Assembly: GCA_964370815.1 (NCBI GenBank)
Contig: CAYJKQ010000002.1
Span: forward strand, 1 to 64,000
Length of the DNA: 64,000 nucleotides
Direction of reading: 5' to 3'
Origin: UBA12087 sp964370815
Lineage (GTDB): Bacteria > Chloroflexota > Anaerolineae > Anaerolineales > Villigracilaceae
Position numbers and translations under genes: made by a program. Below are positions 6,032 through 15,334 of this stretch, in pieces (within the stretch, counting starts at the first letter, position 1; each line of letters starts with the position of its first letter). The notes under the pieces were generated by a model, which made no database searches, was not told where the DNA came from, and saw only the letters and a list, made by a program, of their open reading frames with translations.

Positions 6032-8299
6032 TCATTCTACCATCCCTTGCTCGTCCGAGCCTTTTTCTGACTTCTCTTCATTTTGCCCATTATTTTCTGT
6101 ACTTTTTCTCTCATTTAGAACAAACCTGTGTATCCATGTAAATTGCTTAGCGTATCGGAGTTCCGAAGCATCACCAAAATCATTAGGATACTGTTCACTC
6201 TCCAGTTTATCCCCAAATTCCGTTTTCAATAGCTCATATACTAAATCAAGGTCAACAAAGGATTGGAGATAATCATATTGATGACGTTCAAACTCACTCT
6301 TATGAGGTAGGCTTCCATCCAATGGATAGGCAATTGGAACGACCGACTCAAGCAACATATGAACATTTCGTATGTTGGCAGTCAGATAAGCGCTTATGTA
6401 CTTGTCTGCATTTTCTTTTGAACCGAACTTACCCCAGAACCATAGCAAATGAAGAGCTTGATCTGCGTATTCATCAAAAAAGTCTAAACCTTGTGATGCT
6501 AATGTTTCTATTCGATTCGCCAATGTGTTTGTGACAACCTGTAAACTGCCAGGTGAAATAGCGCTACCCTCAGATTCTTTTCTCCTGAGCCAACGAACAA
6601 CTTCCATTGCAAATGTTATTGGCTTTGCCACGTTCACCATTTCGATTGCCAAGGCACGCCTATCTTCCTCATTAACCTGTGTTTCCACTAAGTATGTGAC
6701 GAGCAAAGCACCACGCGAGAAAGGTGAATGAAAATTAAATAAATCTTTTGGATTCGGAAGTCTACTGCCAAGGAGTGAAATGGAAATCGCTAATTTTCCT
6801 TGTCCAACAGTCGGAATCTTCTCAATTTTTTGATGAAGCTTAGAAATAAACATCTCAGCATTTTCTGCTGTCAACTCAGCATCAAGGGTCTTCATCAATT
6901 CTTCAGACTCAATATGATTCAGTACATTTATGAAATTCTCTATTCGTACATCAGACACATCACCAATAGGTATAGAATAAGTGAAGTATCTATCAAAGTA
7001 TTTGTCGGAGGCAATTCTGTTTTGTTCCGCCCACGTTTTATCCCATTCCGACCCATAGATCATGTTATTTTGTCTTGGAAACAAAATAGTTATGAGACGT
7101 TTAAGATTATTAGCTTCATCCGCTGTTATACCGCCAATAGCTTTTTCGACTATTTTCTTGATCTCTTCTTTTTCAGATGGATGGACGCCTAATCCACCCA
7201 ATCTCACCGCCGTGAAAGCATCTCGATTATCCTTTATTATTTCATATGCATCGGGATAAAACGCTCTGATTGCTTCAATCAAAAGAAATTCAGCAACATG
7301 AACTTCACCTTTCACCAAAGGCAATGAAAAGTTAAGCATGTTTGCATAACGCAATGCCATTCTCGGAGTTTCAAGCCTTATTTCAACTCCTGTAATAAAC
7401 CCTCGAGTGAACTCTTGTACCTCACTTTCAGATATTTTAATTCCACTTAATTTCAAAGCTTTATCAATCTGTTTATAACAAAACCTACGCAAATCAGTCG
7501 TTAAAATCTTCGGAAGATTAATTGGAACTTGTACAACTTTCTCAAGAAAATTTTGTCCAGCAACTTCCTTCTTGGTAAAATATCTTTCACTAAGGGCATC
7601 TTCAACTATTTCCGGGTCAAAAGCCAAGACATAAACAATGTTTTCAAAATTAGCAGAAAGTTTAATCAAACGAAAAATTGCATGGATTTCATTTTTATCT
7701 AATCTGTCTATATCATCCATGAAAACGACAACCAATTTCTTCTGTTGAACTAAGAACGTGCCGATTCTGTCTCGTAATTCTTCTAGACGAACATTCGATA
7801 AAAGTTTACCGATTTTCTCTGCGGAGTCAGCTTTTTCTAACAATCCCACAAAAGGCGCAATATACTCTGTTATTGCCTTGCCTATGTTTTCCCTCGCAGT
7901 AGGTAATGACTTCTCTAACCCCTTAGCAAGTTCAGTATAGAAAGCTGTAAACAACTCGGTCTCAGATGGGAACATCCAAGGATTAAAAAAAATAGTTACG
8001 ATGTTATTATGTAACCTTAATTCACTGTCAATAAAGTTCAGTACAGTTGTTTTTCCTTCTCCCCATTTTCCATAGATTCCAACCACTAGGCTTTTGGTTT
8101 CTTTCCTCGAAGAAATTGTTTGCGCAATACGCTTTGAGAATTCTCTGCGATTAAATTCATCTAAATCGGGATTGACAATTGGTGCATCAGCTGAATAGAT
8201 CTCATCTGTGTCTCCTGTTTGTTCTGGTATTGAAATTTCAGGATTTTCGCTTTTCTGATTTACTTTTTGTGTGAAAATTTTTTCAATCATTTTCTTCAT
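6032..8299 (-). CDS. KAP-family P-loop NTPase
   Basis: A 755-residue protein of the KAP NTPase family (named after Kidins220/ARMS and PifA). Walker A is GKWGEGKT (about 77-84), followed by the typical FFNPWMF (about 104-110) and Walker B VVVFMDDIDRL (about 190-200); a sensor-like NIVYVLAFDPEIV lies about 35 residues later. Unlike many KAP proteins I see no transmembrane pair inserted between Walker A and B, so it is probably cytosolic or peripheral. The C-terminal half is long, helical and unassigned. KAP proteins include the phage-exclusion protein PifA, so a defence role is possible. It stands alone as a transcription unit; the ATG is preceded by GGAT. The next minus-strand genes downstream (3383-5453) lie 580 bases away and are more AT-rich. 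Confidence 0.85.
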   Translation of the reverse strand: MKKMIEKIFTQKVNQKSENPEISIPEQTGDTDEIYSADAPIVNPDLDEFNRREFSKRIAQTISSRKETKSLVVGIYGKWGEGKTTVLNFIDSELRLHNNIVTIFFNPWMFPSETELFTAFYTELAKGLEKSLPTARENIGKAITEYIAPFVGLLEKADSAEKIGKLLSNVRLEELRDRIGTFLVQQKKLVVVFMDDIDRLDKNEIHAIFRLIKLSANFENIVYVLAFDPEIVEDALSERYFTKKEVAGQNFLEKVVQVPINLPKILTTDLRRFCYKQIDKALKLSGIKISESEVQEFTRGFITGVEIRLETPRMALRYANMLNFSLPLVKGEVHVAEFLLIEAIRAFYPDAYEIIKDNRDAFTAVRLGGLGVHPSEKEEIKKIVEKAIGGITADEANNLKRLITILFPRQNNMIYGSEWDKTWAEQNRIASDKYFDRYFTYSIPIGDVSDVRIENFINVLNHIESEELMKTLDAELTAENAEMFISKLHQKIEKIPTVGQGKLAISISLLGSRLPNPKDLFNFHSPFSRGALLVTYLVETQVNEEDRRALAIEMVNVAKPITFAMEVVRWLRRKESEGSAISPGSLQVVTNTLANRIETLASQGLDFFDEYADQALHLLWFWGKFGSKENADKYISAYLTANIRNVHMLLESVVPIAYPLDGSLPHKSEFERHQYDYLQSFVDLDLVYELLKTEFGDKLESEQYPNDFGDASELRYAKQFTWIHRFVLNERKSTENNGQNEEKSEKGSDEQGMVE

Positions 8300-8689
8300 A
8301 ATATCCTTCGCTGATTACTATCCATTACCTTCCGATTCCAGTCCCTTCGCCTTGTGCATCATTCATCAATCGGAAGCATCTATGCGTATTCCCTCGTATC
8401 TGGGCACTAACTCGGAGCGCGCCTAACTAGTGGATATACTGCAAAAAAGCTATATAACGTGTCAATTCGATTAATTATACAAATTCACATCATAAGCTTT
8501 TCGAAAGCGTTATTATCATAACTTTACGAAGTCTAGCTAAAATCCAATTGGAAAAACAATAAATATTTTTCCTTGATGAAATAAAAATTAATAACCAAAA
8601 TAAAATGATATATGCTTAGTAGAATCAGTATACAACTTTTGAGGATCTAAAACAAATAAATTTGATGGAGAATTGGGTAGGGTAAAAAA
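8300..8689. other. AT-rich leader region of the KAP gene
   Basis: No gene is visible in about 390 bases. An inverted pair cttccgatt / aatcggaag (about 8329-8375) with a loop near 33 bases lies close upstream of the KAP start and could be an operator or a leader hairpin. The remainder is very AT-rich and may hold the promoter. Confidence 0.35.
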
Positions 8690-8812
8690 AAGTGCATCCA
8701 TTCAACAGCACATGGGAAATATCACCCCCCTTCCCACCTGAAAACCAACAGGTGCCGGGGGTAAGTGTGCGCCTCTACATTCTGCAATCCGGATGGTGGT
8801 GCATTTTATTTC
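8690..8812. repeat. Composite palindromic element downstream of the MFS gene
   Basis: A stem-loop at about 8725-8757 (ccccccttcccacctg...caggtgccggggg) is related to the block at about 1175-1208. It is flanked by imperfectly inverted ends (agtgcatcc near 8691 and ggatggtggtgcat near 8801). The unit looks like a small non-coding repeat, perhaps serving as the transcription terminator of the MFS gene that ends at 8823. Confidence 0.5.
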
Positions 8813-8822
8813 GAATAGACCC

Positions 8823-9998
8823 TCATGCATTATCAGCAGGCAGCATCAAAATTCCAACCAACCCGAACAGCGAGAGAAATGCGCTCCACCAGAAAGCGGT
8901 CTGCAAGCCAACGGCATCACCCGCCATGCCCACCAGGACCAGCACCAGGGAGCGCAGCAGAAAGCTCATCGAAATGTAGAGCCCGTTGCTGACGGCGCGG
9001 TTCTCCGGAAAATTATCCTGGATGAGAGCCAGAAAAACAGGACCTGCCGAGATGCTGACAAACCCGAAAGACAACAGCACCGGCACCAGCAGCCAGCCTG
9101 AGACATTCAGGAAAGCGATCATCAAGAGCGGCGACAGGATGGTAATGCCCAACAAGAGCGGTTTGCGTCCCAACCTGTCACTGAGCGTGCCGCCTGAAAG
9201 CGCCCCGGCAAATCCTGCCAACTCCAGGATCGCGAGCGAGCCCCCTGCCATCAGCAAGGTAGCTCCATTGAGGGTCATATAGGTAGGCAAATAAATGGTC
9301 ATACAGACCATCATGAACATCTGGAAAAAAGTGATGATGAGTAACGGCAGGAACAACGTCCGTAATTTTGGAAGAATACTCTGCATGCTGCCATTCGTAC
9401 GCCGGCTGATGGGGATGGAGCGCAGACGCCAGAACAGGATGGCAGAAGATGCCCAACCGATCACAACCACGCGGAACATGCCTTCCAAGGTCCAGGTGGA
9501 GACGACCCAAACCGCCACGATCGGACCGAGCATGCGTGCCAGTTCACCGCCGCCCATGTACCAGCTCAAGCCCTTGCCCATGCGCTTGCCGGAGATCTGG
9601 GCGACCATGGCTGGGGCAGGTGCGTGAAAGAAAGCCGAAGCAAAGCCCGCCAGGAGCAGAAGCAAAGCCAGGATGCCATAATTGGGTGCCAACCCGATAG
9701 CGCTCATGGCAGTTGCTGCCAGACCCGGGGCAAAGATGACCAGATAGCGCAGGTTATATTTATCCGACAGGTGACCGATAAAAGGTGTCAGGATGGCTGG
9801 AAGCTGCATGTAAGCACTCAGTGAGCCAGCCGCTGTAAGAGTTAGCGACAATTTTTCAATGATCAGTGGCAGCAAAGGTGCCAGAAAGGCAGAATAGACA
9901 TCGTGAATGAAGTGCCCACTCGAGATCGTGATGACCTGCTCCGCCTGGAAATCATCCTTTACCAGACTTGTTTCCGTCATTAAATTCTGTTCAGTCAT
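8823..9998 (-). CDS. MFS transporter, Fsr-like (drug/efflux type)
   Basis: A 391-residue major facilitator superfamily protein with about 12 hydrophobic helices. The N-terminal GHFIHDVYSAFLAPLLPLI resembles the first helix of the fosmidomycin-resistance (Fsr) group, and GHLSDKYNLR is the loop 2-3 signature variant. It probably exports a small molecule across the cytoplasmic membrane; the substrate cannot be told from sequence. The ATG at 9998 follows AAAGGGA with 4-base spacing; Met7 is an alternative. It is a single gene, with a repeat between it and obgE. Confidence 0.8.
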   Translation of the reverse strand: MTEQNLMTETSLVKDDFQAEQVITISSGHFIHDVYSAFLAPLLPLIIEKLSLTLTAAGSLSAYMQLPAILTPFIGHLSDKYNLRYLVIFAPGLAATAMSAIGLAPNYGILALLLLLAGFASAFFHAPAPAMVAQISGKRMGKGLSWYMGGGELARMLGPIVAVWVVSTWTLEGMFRVVVIGWASSAILFWRLRSIPISRRTNGSMQSILPKLRTLFLPLLIITFFQMFMMVCMTIYLPTYMTLNGATLLMAGGSLAILELAGFAGALSGGTLSDRLGRKPLLLGITILSPLLMIAFLNVSGWLLVPVLLSFGFVSISAGPVFLALIQDNFPENRAVSNGLYISMSFLLRSLVLVLVGMAGDAVGLQTAFWWSAFLSLFGLVGILMLPADNA

Positions 9999-10054
9999 AA
10001 ATTCCCTTTGTGTTTATCCATTCGTTGAAAATGGGAGGGATCATTAGAAAAGGC

Positions 10055-10110
10055 AAATCCCGCCAACAGCGCGCGGGATGCATCCCACCAACTGCACGCG
10101 GAATGCACCC
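10055..10110. repeat. Two copies of the cccgccaac-gcgcggg palindrome
   Basis: Adjacent units cccgccaacagcgcgcggg and cccaccaactgcacgcgg, each followed by atgca, lie between obgE and the MFS gene. They match the inner palindrome inside copies 1 and 4 of the modular repeat near the left edge, showing that this module also occurs separately. Confidence 0.6.
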
Positions 10111-10126
10111 TTAAAGTTAACCTTCC

Positions 10127-11389
10127 CTATTCCAGGTATTCCAGTTCGAAATCGCCGATGTGGACGGTATCCCCTTCCTGGGCACCGGCTTTGAGCAGGG
10201 CTTCATCGACCCCCAGGGATTCCATGATCCTCTGAAAGCGGCGGACAGCGCCATCATGTTCCCAGTAGGTCATGGCAGAAGCACGTTCGATGCCCGTTCC
10301 CACCACCCGCCAGCTGCCGTCCATTTCGCGCAGAACCTTGAAATCGCGCGGGTCATCCGCCTGCCGGTAGACGCGCAGCGGGGCGATCTCTTCCGGGGGG
10401 GGCGCTTCGTTCAGTTCTTGAACAGCAGCCAGGAGCAGTTTATGCACATCCGTGCGCGCCAGGGCTGAGATCGCAAAGATATTTACACCCAGTTTCTTAA
10501 ATTGCTTCTTGAGACCGGGCAGGCGTTCCTGCACTTCGGTTTGGTCCAATTTGTTGATCGCCACAACCTGGAGTTTACTCCCCAGTTGCGGGTCAAAAAT
10601 GGACAGCTCGGCATTGATCTGGTTGTAATCCGCGACAGGATCTTCAGCCAGCCCGTCCAGCAGATGAATCAGTACGCGTGTGCGCTGAACGTGCCGCAGA
10701 AATTCATGCCCGAGACCGATACCCTGCGAAGCGCCCTCGATCAATCCGGGGATATCTGCCAGGACGACATTGGTATCCTGATCCACCGCTGCCACACCCA
10801 GGTTGGGTTCCAGAGTGGTGAAAGGATAGGAAGCGATCTTGGGGGTGGCGTTGGTCAGGGCTGTCAGCAAAGTGGATTTTCCGGCGTTCGGTACTCCGAC
10901 AATACCGATATCCGCGATCAACTTGAGTTCCAGTGTCAACCGTCTCTCCTGACCCGGCTCCCCTTTCTCGGCAGCGCGCGGCGCCTGGTTGGTGGAGCTC
11001 TTAAAATGAACATTACCGCGTCCGCCGCGCCCGCCTTTGCAGACGGTCAGCTGCTGGCCGGGTTCCTTGAGGTCACCGAGGATCTCGCCAGTGTCCTTAT
11101 CAATGACAACCGTACCCGGCGGCACATGGATGATCAGATCATCCGCACCCCGCCCGTACATTTTCTGTTTGGCACCGGCTTTGCCATCATTGGCTACATA
11201 ACGGGCGGTATGCCGAAAACTATACAAGGTGTTGAGGGTCGACCTGACTTCCAGGATGACATCCCCGCCCCTGCCGCCATCTCCGCCATCAGGACCGCCG
11301 CGCGGCACATATTTCTCACGGCGAAAATGGACTGCGCCATTGCCTCCGTTGCCCGAACAAACATAAATTTCTGCTTTATCTATGAACAT
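10127..11389 (-). CDS. obgE: GTPase ObgE/CgtA
   Basis: An essential ribosome-associated GTPase involved in 50S subunit maturation and stress response. The order is classical: the glycine-rich Obg domain (about 1-157, with GGNGGNG- and GGDGGRGGDV-type repeats), the GTPase with G1 GVPNAGKST, G3 DIPGL and G4 NKLD, and a C-terminal OCT domain (about the last 80 residues) that not all Obg proteins possess. I place the start at the ATG at 11389, which has GGAAG five bases upstream; the longer GTG start at 11395 would abut that site. It lies downstream of the COG2403-like GTPase gene with a terminator between them, so it likely has its own promoter or depends on read-through. Confidence 0.97.
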   Translation of the reverse strand: MFIDKAEIYVCSGNGGNGAVHFRREKYVPRGGPDGGDGGRGGDVILEVRSTLNTLYSFRHTARYVANDGKAGAKQKMYGRGADDLIIHVPPGTVVIDKDTGEILGDLKEPGQQLTVCKGGRGGRGNVHFKSSTNQAPRAAEKGEPGQERRLTLELKLIADIGIVGVPNAGKSTLLTALTNATPKIASYPFTTLEPNLGVAAVDQDTNVVLADIPGLIEGASQGIGLGHEFLRHVQRTRVLIHLLDGLAEDPVADYNQINAELSIFDPQLGSKLQVVAINKLDQTEVQERLPGLKKQFKKLGVNIFAISALARTDVHKLLLAAVQELNEAPPPEEIAPLRVYRQADDPRDFKVLREMDGSWRVVGTGIERASAMTYWEHDGAVRRFQRIMESLGVDEALLKAGAQEGDTVHIGDFELEYLE

Positions 11390-11400
11390 ACACACTTCCA

Positions 11401-11437
11401 GAAAGAGGTCGGGAACGGTTGTGCTGTTCCCGACCTC
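11401..11437 (-). terminator. Terminator of the COG2403-like gene
   Basis: A perfect 12-bp stem, gaggtcgggaac / gttcccgacctc, with a 9-base loop (11405-11437), is followed on the minus strand by TTTC. It lies 11 bases after the stop of the gene at 11448-12773. Confidence 0.85.
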
Positions 11438-11447
11438 TCAATAGCAT

Positions 11448-12773
11448 CTATTTTTTGGAACCGAATTTCTCTTTCAAAATGTCTTCAAGGGTCGGCTGAC
11501 CTATCTCTTGTAATTCGTAGCGAACCCGCTGGAAAGGTTTATTGAACTTGAGCACGCGGGTCAGATCGATGGGTGTTCCTATGATGACCATATCCACATC
11601 CGATTTGGCAATGGTGGCTTCCAGATCACGGGTCTGGGCTTCTCCATATCCCATGGCTGGCAGGATAGGTCCGGTCTTGGGGTACTTGAGGTAAGTCGCG
11701 GCGATGGACCCGACAGCAAAGGGGCGCGGGTCAACGATCTCTGCAGCACCGAATCGGCGGGCAGCGACATAACCAGCCCCATAAGCCATCTCTCCGTGCG
11801 TCAGGGTAGGACCATCTTCAATGACAAGCACGCGCTTGCCCTTAATGGCAGCCGGGTCATCCACGAACAATGGCGAGGCGGCTTCAATGACGACTGCATC
11901 AGGGTTCAACCCGCGCAGGTTGTTGCGCACAGCGATGACGTCCTCCGGATCGGCAGTATCGACCTTGTTGATGACAAACACATCTGCATCGATCGAGTTG
12001 GTCTCACCCGGGTAATAGCTGGATTCATGACCGGGGCGATGCGGGTCTGCCACCACGATCTTCAGGTCTGAGACATAGAACGAGAAATCGTTGTTGCCAC
12101 CATCCCACAGGATGATATCGACTTCTTTTTCAGCCTGGTGCAGAATGGCTTCGTAATCCACACCGGCAAAGACCAGCACGCCGTTATCGAGATGCGGTTC
12201 ATATTCTTCACGCTCTTCGATGGTGCAGTCATGCTTGACCAGGTCACTGTAATCAGCGTAACGCTGGACATTTTGTTTAACCAGGTCACCATACGGCATG
12301 GGGTGACGGATGGCAGCCACTTTATAGCCCATGGAACGCAGCAGCAGGGATACCCGGCGGGTGGTCTGACTCTTACCCGAACCGGTGCGTACGGCACAGA
12401 TCGAGACGACCGGCTTGGTGGATTTGATCTGGGTGGATTTTTCACCCAGCAGGCGAAAATCCGGACCGAGGGCAAGCACCAGGGAAGCTTTGTGCATGAC
12501 CACTTGATGAGGCACATCTGAATAGGCAAAGACAACCTCATCCACCTTCAAATCCTTGATGAGTTGAGGGAGTTCCTCTTCAGCATGGATCGGAATACCT
12601 TTGGGGTAAAGGTCACCAGCCAATTGTGCGGGGTAGGTTCGACCTTCGATATCAGGGATCTGTGTAGCAGTGAACGCCACAACTTCATAATCCTTGTTGC
12701 CACGGAAATAGGTATTAAAGTTGTGGAAATCGCGCCCAGCGGCGCCCATAATGATGGTACGTTTTGGGGACAT
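11448..12773 (-). CDS. COG2403-like GTPase (cyclic 2,3-diphosphoglycerate synthetase-like)
   Basis: A 441-residue protein with an N-terminal Rossmann-like part (about 1-120, RTIIMGAAGRDFHNFN), then a P-loop domain with AVRTGSGKSQTTRR (about 127-140) and later NKVD (about 268-271). This plan fits the family containing archaeal cyclic 2,3-diphosphoglycerate synthetase and its many bacterial relatives; in bacteria the substrate is not established, so the cDPG name is only a family label. It is cytosolic. The ATG follows GGAGA with 7-base spacing, and the gene is 43 bases downstream of argS, possibly co-transcribed with it. A strong terminator follows. Confidence 0.8.
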   Translation of the reverse strand: MSPKRTIIMGAAGRDFHNFNTYFRGNKDYEVVAFTATQIPDIEGRTYPAQLAGDLYPKGIPIHAEEELPQLIKDLKVDEVVFAYSDVPHQVVMHKASLVLALGPDFRLLGEKSTQIKSTKPVVSICAVRTGSGKSQTTRRVSLLLRSMGYKVAAIRHPMPYGDLVKQNVQRYADYSDLVKHDCTIEEREEYEPHLDNGVLVFAGVDYEAILHQAEKEVDIILWDGGNNDFSFYVSDLKIVVADPHRPGHESSYYPGETNSIDADVFVINKVDTADPEDVIAVRNNLRGLNPDAVVIEAASPLFVDDPAAIKGKRVLVIEDGPTLTHGEMAYGAGYVAARRFGAAEIVDPRPFAVGSIAATYLKYPKTGPILPAMGYGEAQTRDLEATIAKSDVDMVIIGTPIDLTRVLKFNKPFQRVRYELQEIGQPTLEDILKEKFGSKK

Positions 12774-12816
12774 TAAAAATTCTCCTTAAGAGTTGAGGGT
12801 CGCAGCTTTTGCTACG

Positions 12817-14622
12817 TCACATCGCTTCTGGGGCTGTGATGCCCAATAACAACAACGCATTGGAGATGGTCTGCCGGGCTGCCGCGACAAGACGCAGGCG
12901 GGCAGCCTTGATCTCTTCATTATCAGTCTGTAAAACCTGAACAGCATGATAAAAACTATGAAAAGTATTGGCCAACTCATAGGCGTATGTTGCCATAACC
13001 AATGGTCGATATTCTTCAGCGGATTGTTGGACAATCGCCGGAAAGCGGGAAATCATATCTATCAATTGTACTTCATGGTTGCTGAGATCATAATCAAAAC
13101 TGGCAGAAACCGGTATACTGCCGGCTTTTTTGAGGATACTATTGGCACGCACATAGGCATTCTGAATATAAGGACCGGTACGTCCGTCAAAGCTCAGAGC
13201 CTCATTGATATCGAAGACGATGTCTTTATTATTGTCCACAGAAAGCATGGCATAAGCCAGTGCGCCCAATCCGATCTGGGAGGCGATCTGTTTACGTTGC
13301 TGCTCCGGCATATCGGGGGTACGCTCCCCCATTGCAGCCAAGGCACGTTTTTCAGCCTCATCATACACATCCTTGAACAGGACCACCCTTCCCTTGCGGG
13401 CTGACATGGCACCTTCAGGAAGACTGACAAAACCGTAACCGAGGTGATAGCATTTTTCAGCCTGCGGAAAACCCCAAAGTTTTAGAATGGCAAAAGTCTG
13501 CTGGAGGTGCAAAGACTGGCGAACATCCACAACATAGATGGAACGATCCACCTGGTATTTTTCAAATTTCACTTTCGCCAGCGCCAGATCTTTGGTCAGG
13601 TACAGCGTGGTTCCATCCGAACGCAAGAGCACGTTGGTACGATATTTCTCTTTTGTGAGCCCTAATTTTTCGTCGATCTTGACGATGACCGCTCCACCTG
13701 CAGGGCGTTCATCATCCGCTATTCCCTTCTGGAGCAGTTCATCAACGATAAGTTTGGAAGACTCCTCCACTTCACTCTCGAAGAACCAGACATCCATGTG
13801 GATATCCAGCATTTTCAGGATATCCCGCAATTCCTCCAGGCTCCACTCGCGGGTCTTCAACCAGAGTTGGCGAATTTCCGGATCACCTGTATCCCAAAGA
13901 TGGTAGATTTCGCGTCGCTCAGCTTCGTAAGCTTCACGCAGTTGTGTTTCTGCCTCGCTTTCATTGTCCTTTTTCTCGAACAAAGCGACAGCCTCAGTAT
14001 AGATTTTACCCAACCACTGACCGCGAGCATGCACTCCTTCAGGCTCCTGTCCGAAATAGAAGCGCTTGTAAGCCCAGATAACAGTTATGACGCTTAAACC
14101 GATATCCCCAGGATAGGAAGCCCGAATGGTTTCAAAACCGGCAAATTCTACCAGGCGGGACAGGACCTCACCTAAAATTGTGTTGCGGTAATGACCAATA
14201 TGAAAGGAATGGTGCGTGTTGGGTTGGGCATATTCAACCATGACACGCTCACCCTTGGACGCACCGCGCCCAAAATCGCGACCCTGCTCAAGGACGTTAT
14301 CCACAACACAGCGGGTGAATTCCGGTGTAGAAAAATATAAGTTCAAATAACCTTTAACAGCTTCAATATGACTGATCCCATCCAATTGTCCCAATGCTTT
14401 ACTAACCTGTTCAGCAATTTGCTGGGCACGCTGAGGCACGGGTAATCCGCTCCTAATTCCGGCGCGAGCTTCATTTGCAGCCATTTGAAAGAATGAGGTA
14501 GATGTACCCCATTCTCCACTGAAAGGGAGATAGGTCCATTTCAATTCAGCCAAAGGAAGACCAATTTTTGCACAAAAAGCTTGTATGCGTTTTTCGATTT
14601 CTGCTTGTATTATTTGAAACAT
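12817..14622 (-). CDS. argS: Arginyl-tRNA synthetase
   Basis: A class I aminoacyl-tRNA synthetase of 601 residues that charges tRNA-Arg. It has the N-terminal Arg-specific additional domain (about 1-110), the HIGH motif as HIGH within SFHIGHYRNT (about 139-148), a KMSKS equivalent in MSARKG (about residue 405), and the C-terminal DALR anticodon-binding domain (about 480-601) ending in LLLGITAPEAM. Length is usual for the family. The ATG has AGGA upstream. A long hairpin lies in its leader at 14676-14720; I looked for but did not find a T-box sequence. Confidence 0.97.
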   Translation of the reverse strand: MFQIIQAEIEKRIQAFCAKIGLPLAELKWTYLPFSGEWGTSTSFFQMAANEARAGIRSGLPVPQRAQQIAEQVSKALGQLDGISHIEAVKGYLNLYFSTPEFTRCVVDNVLEQGRDFGRGASKGERVMVEYAQPNTHHSFHIGHYRNTILGEVLSRLVEFAGFETIRASYPGDIGLSVITVIWAYKRFYFGQEPEGVHARGQWLGKIYTEAVALFEKKDNESEAETQLREAYEAERREIYHLWDTGDPEIRQLWLKTREWSLEELRDILKMLDIHMDVWFFESEVEESSKLIVDELLQKGIADDERPAGGAVIVKIDEKLGLTKEKYRTNVLLRSDGTTLYLTKDLALAKVKFEKYQVDRSIYVVDVRQSLHLQQTFAILKLWGFPQAEKCYHLGYGFVSLPEGAMSARKGRVVLFKDVYDEAEKRALAAMGERTPDMPEQQRKQIASQIGLGALAYAMLSVDNNKDIVFDINEALSFDGRTGPYIQNAYVRANSILKKAGSIPVSASFDYDLSNHEVQLIDMISRFPAIVQQSAEEYRPLVMATYAYELANTFHSFYHAVQVLQTDNEEIKAARLRLVAAARQTISNALLLLGITAPEAM

Positions 14623-14675
14623 ACTTTTTTCCTGCTATTGAGAATTAAGTTAACTACTAAATTTATCCAGGGAAA

Positions 14676-14720
14676 CATTGGGATATGGAAGCAAGATGAA
14701 CCTGCTTTCATATCCCAATG
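14676..14720 (-). promoter_or_regulatory. Long hairpin in the argS leader
   Basis: The arms cattgggatatg and catatcccaatg form a 12-bp stem, extended inward by an aagc/gctt pair, with a short loop. On the minus strand it is followed by TTTCCC. It may end read-through transcription from rpsT or act as an attenuator for argS, whose start lies about 55 bases downstream. No T-box motif accompanies it. Confidence 0.55.
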
Positions 14721-14863
14721 GTCATTTTATTATGCAATTACACCAAGCGTAATGATTATATCATTTCTGCAGGTCTTAACTATAAAAGAAGATCAATCTT
14801 TTTTCTTGACCTTATGAGAAAGATCCCATTCCCCAATGAATAAACCATTTATTTACAACGCGC

Positions 14864-14900
14864 GAAAACGGGGATCCGACCACAATATCGGGGATCCCCG
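14864..14900 (-). terminator. Terminator of rpsT
   Basis: The stem ggggatcc / ggatcccc (14870-14877 and 14892-14899) is followed on the minus strand by GTTTTCG. It lies 30 bases past the rpsT stop. Confidence 0.65.
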
Positions 14901-14929
14901 CCATAGAGATTACAATAGAAAAAGATAAG

Positions 14930-15199
14930 TTATTTGGAGGTTAATGCAGCCAGGTGTTTCATCAAACGTGATTTACGTCGAGCGGCATTGTTCTTATGAA
15001 GAATGCCTTTCTGAGCAGCCTTATCCAAAGCACTTAGTGCAGCAATGACTGCGGGTTGGGAATTCTCCACTTCACCAGAATCAATAACACTGCGTGCATT
15101 TTTTACCACCGAACGGGTCATGCCGCGTACATAACGGTTACGCAGACGCCGTTTTTCATTCTGTTTATTGCGCTTGATCTGAGACTTAATGTTTGCCAA
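14930..15199 (-). CDS. rpsT: 30S ribosomal protein S20
   Basis: A small basic, helical protein that binds 16S rRNA early in 30S assembly. The sequence begins ANIKSQIKRNKQNEKRRLRN and has the typical KAAQKGILHKNNAARRKSRL near the C-terminus. I choose a TTG start at 15199: it has GGAGG with 8-base spacing and gives the family's usual M-ANIKSQ opening, 89 residues. The longer frame starting at 15214 uses a TTG that is itself part of the ribosome site. S20 translation in E. coli also uses a weak start (UUG) and is autoregulated; the same may apply here, by analogy only. Confidence 0.95.
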   Translation of the reverse strand: MANIKSQIKRNKQNEKRRLRNRYVRGMTRSVVKNARSVIDSGEVENSQPAVIAALSALDKAAQKGILHKNNAARRKSRLMKHLAALTSK

Positions 15200-15242
15200 A
15201 TCTACTTCCTCCAAAAAATGATTACCATATTCACGAAATCTA

Positions 15243-15271
15243 AGTTTACATGAAACTGGCGAATCTGTCCA
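15243..15271 (-). promoter_or_regulatory. Candidate promoter of rpsT
   Basis: On the minus strand TGGACA (15266-15271) and TAAACT (15243-15248) are separated by 17 bases, placing a transcription start about 35-40 bases before the TTG start of rpsT. Confidence 0.55.
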
Positions 15272-15334
15272 GACATGCCTAGTAGCAATTTTTTAGAAAT
15301 CACATTTTTTTCTTGAAGACGGGTCCAGAAAAAA

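Noticed and set aside
14623..14929. T-box riboswitch upstream of argS
   Set aside because: A long hairpin is present, but I could not find the conserved T-box sequence or a specifier loop.
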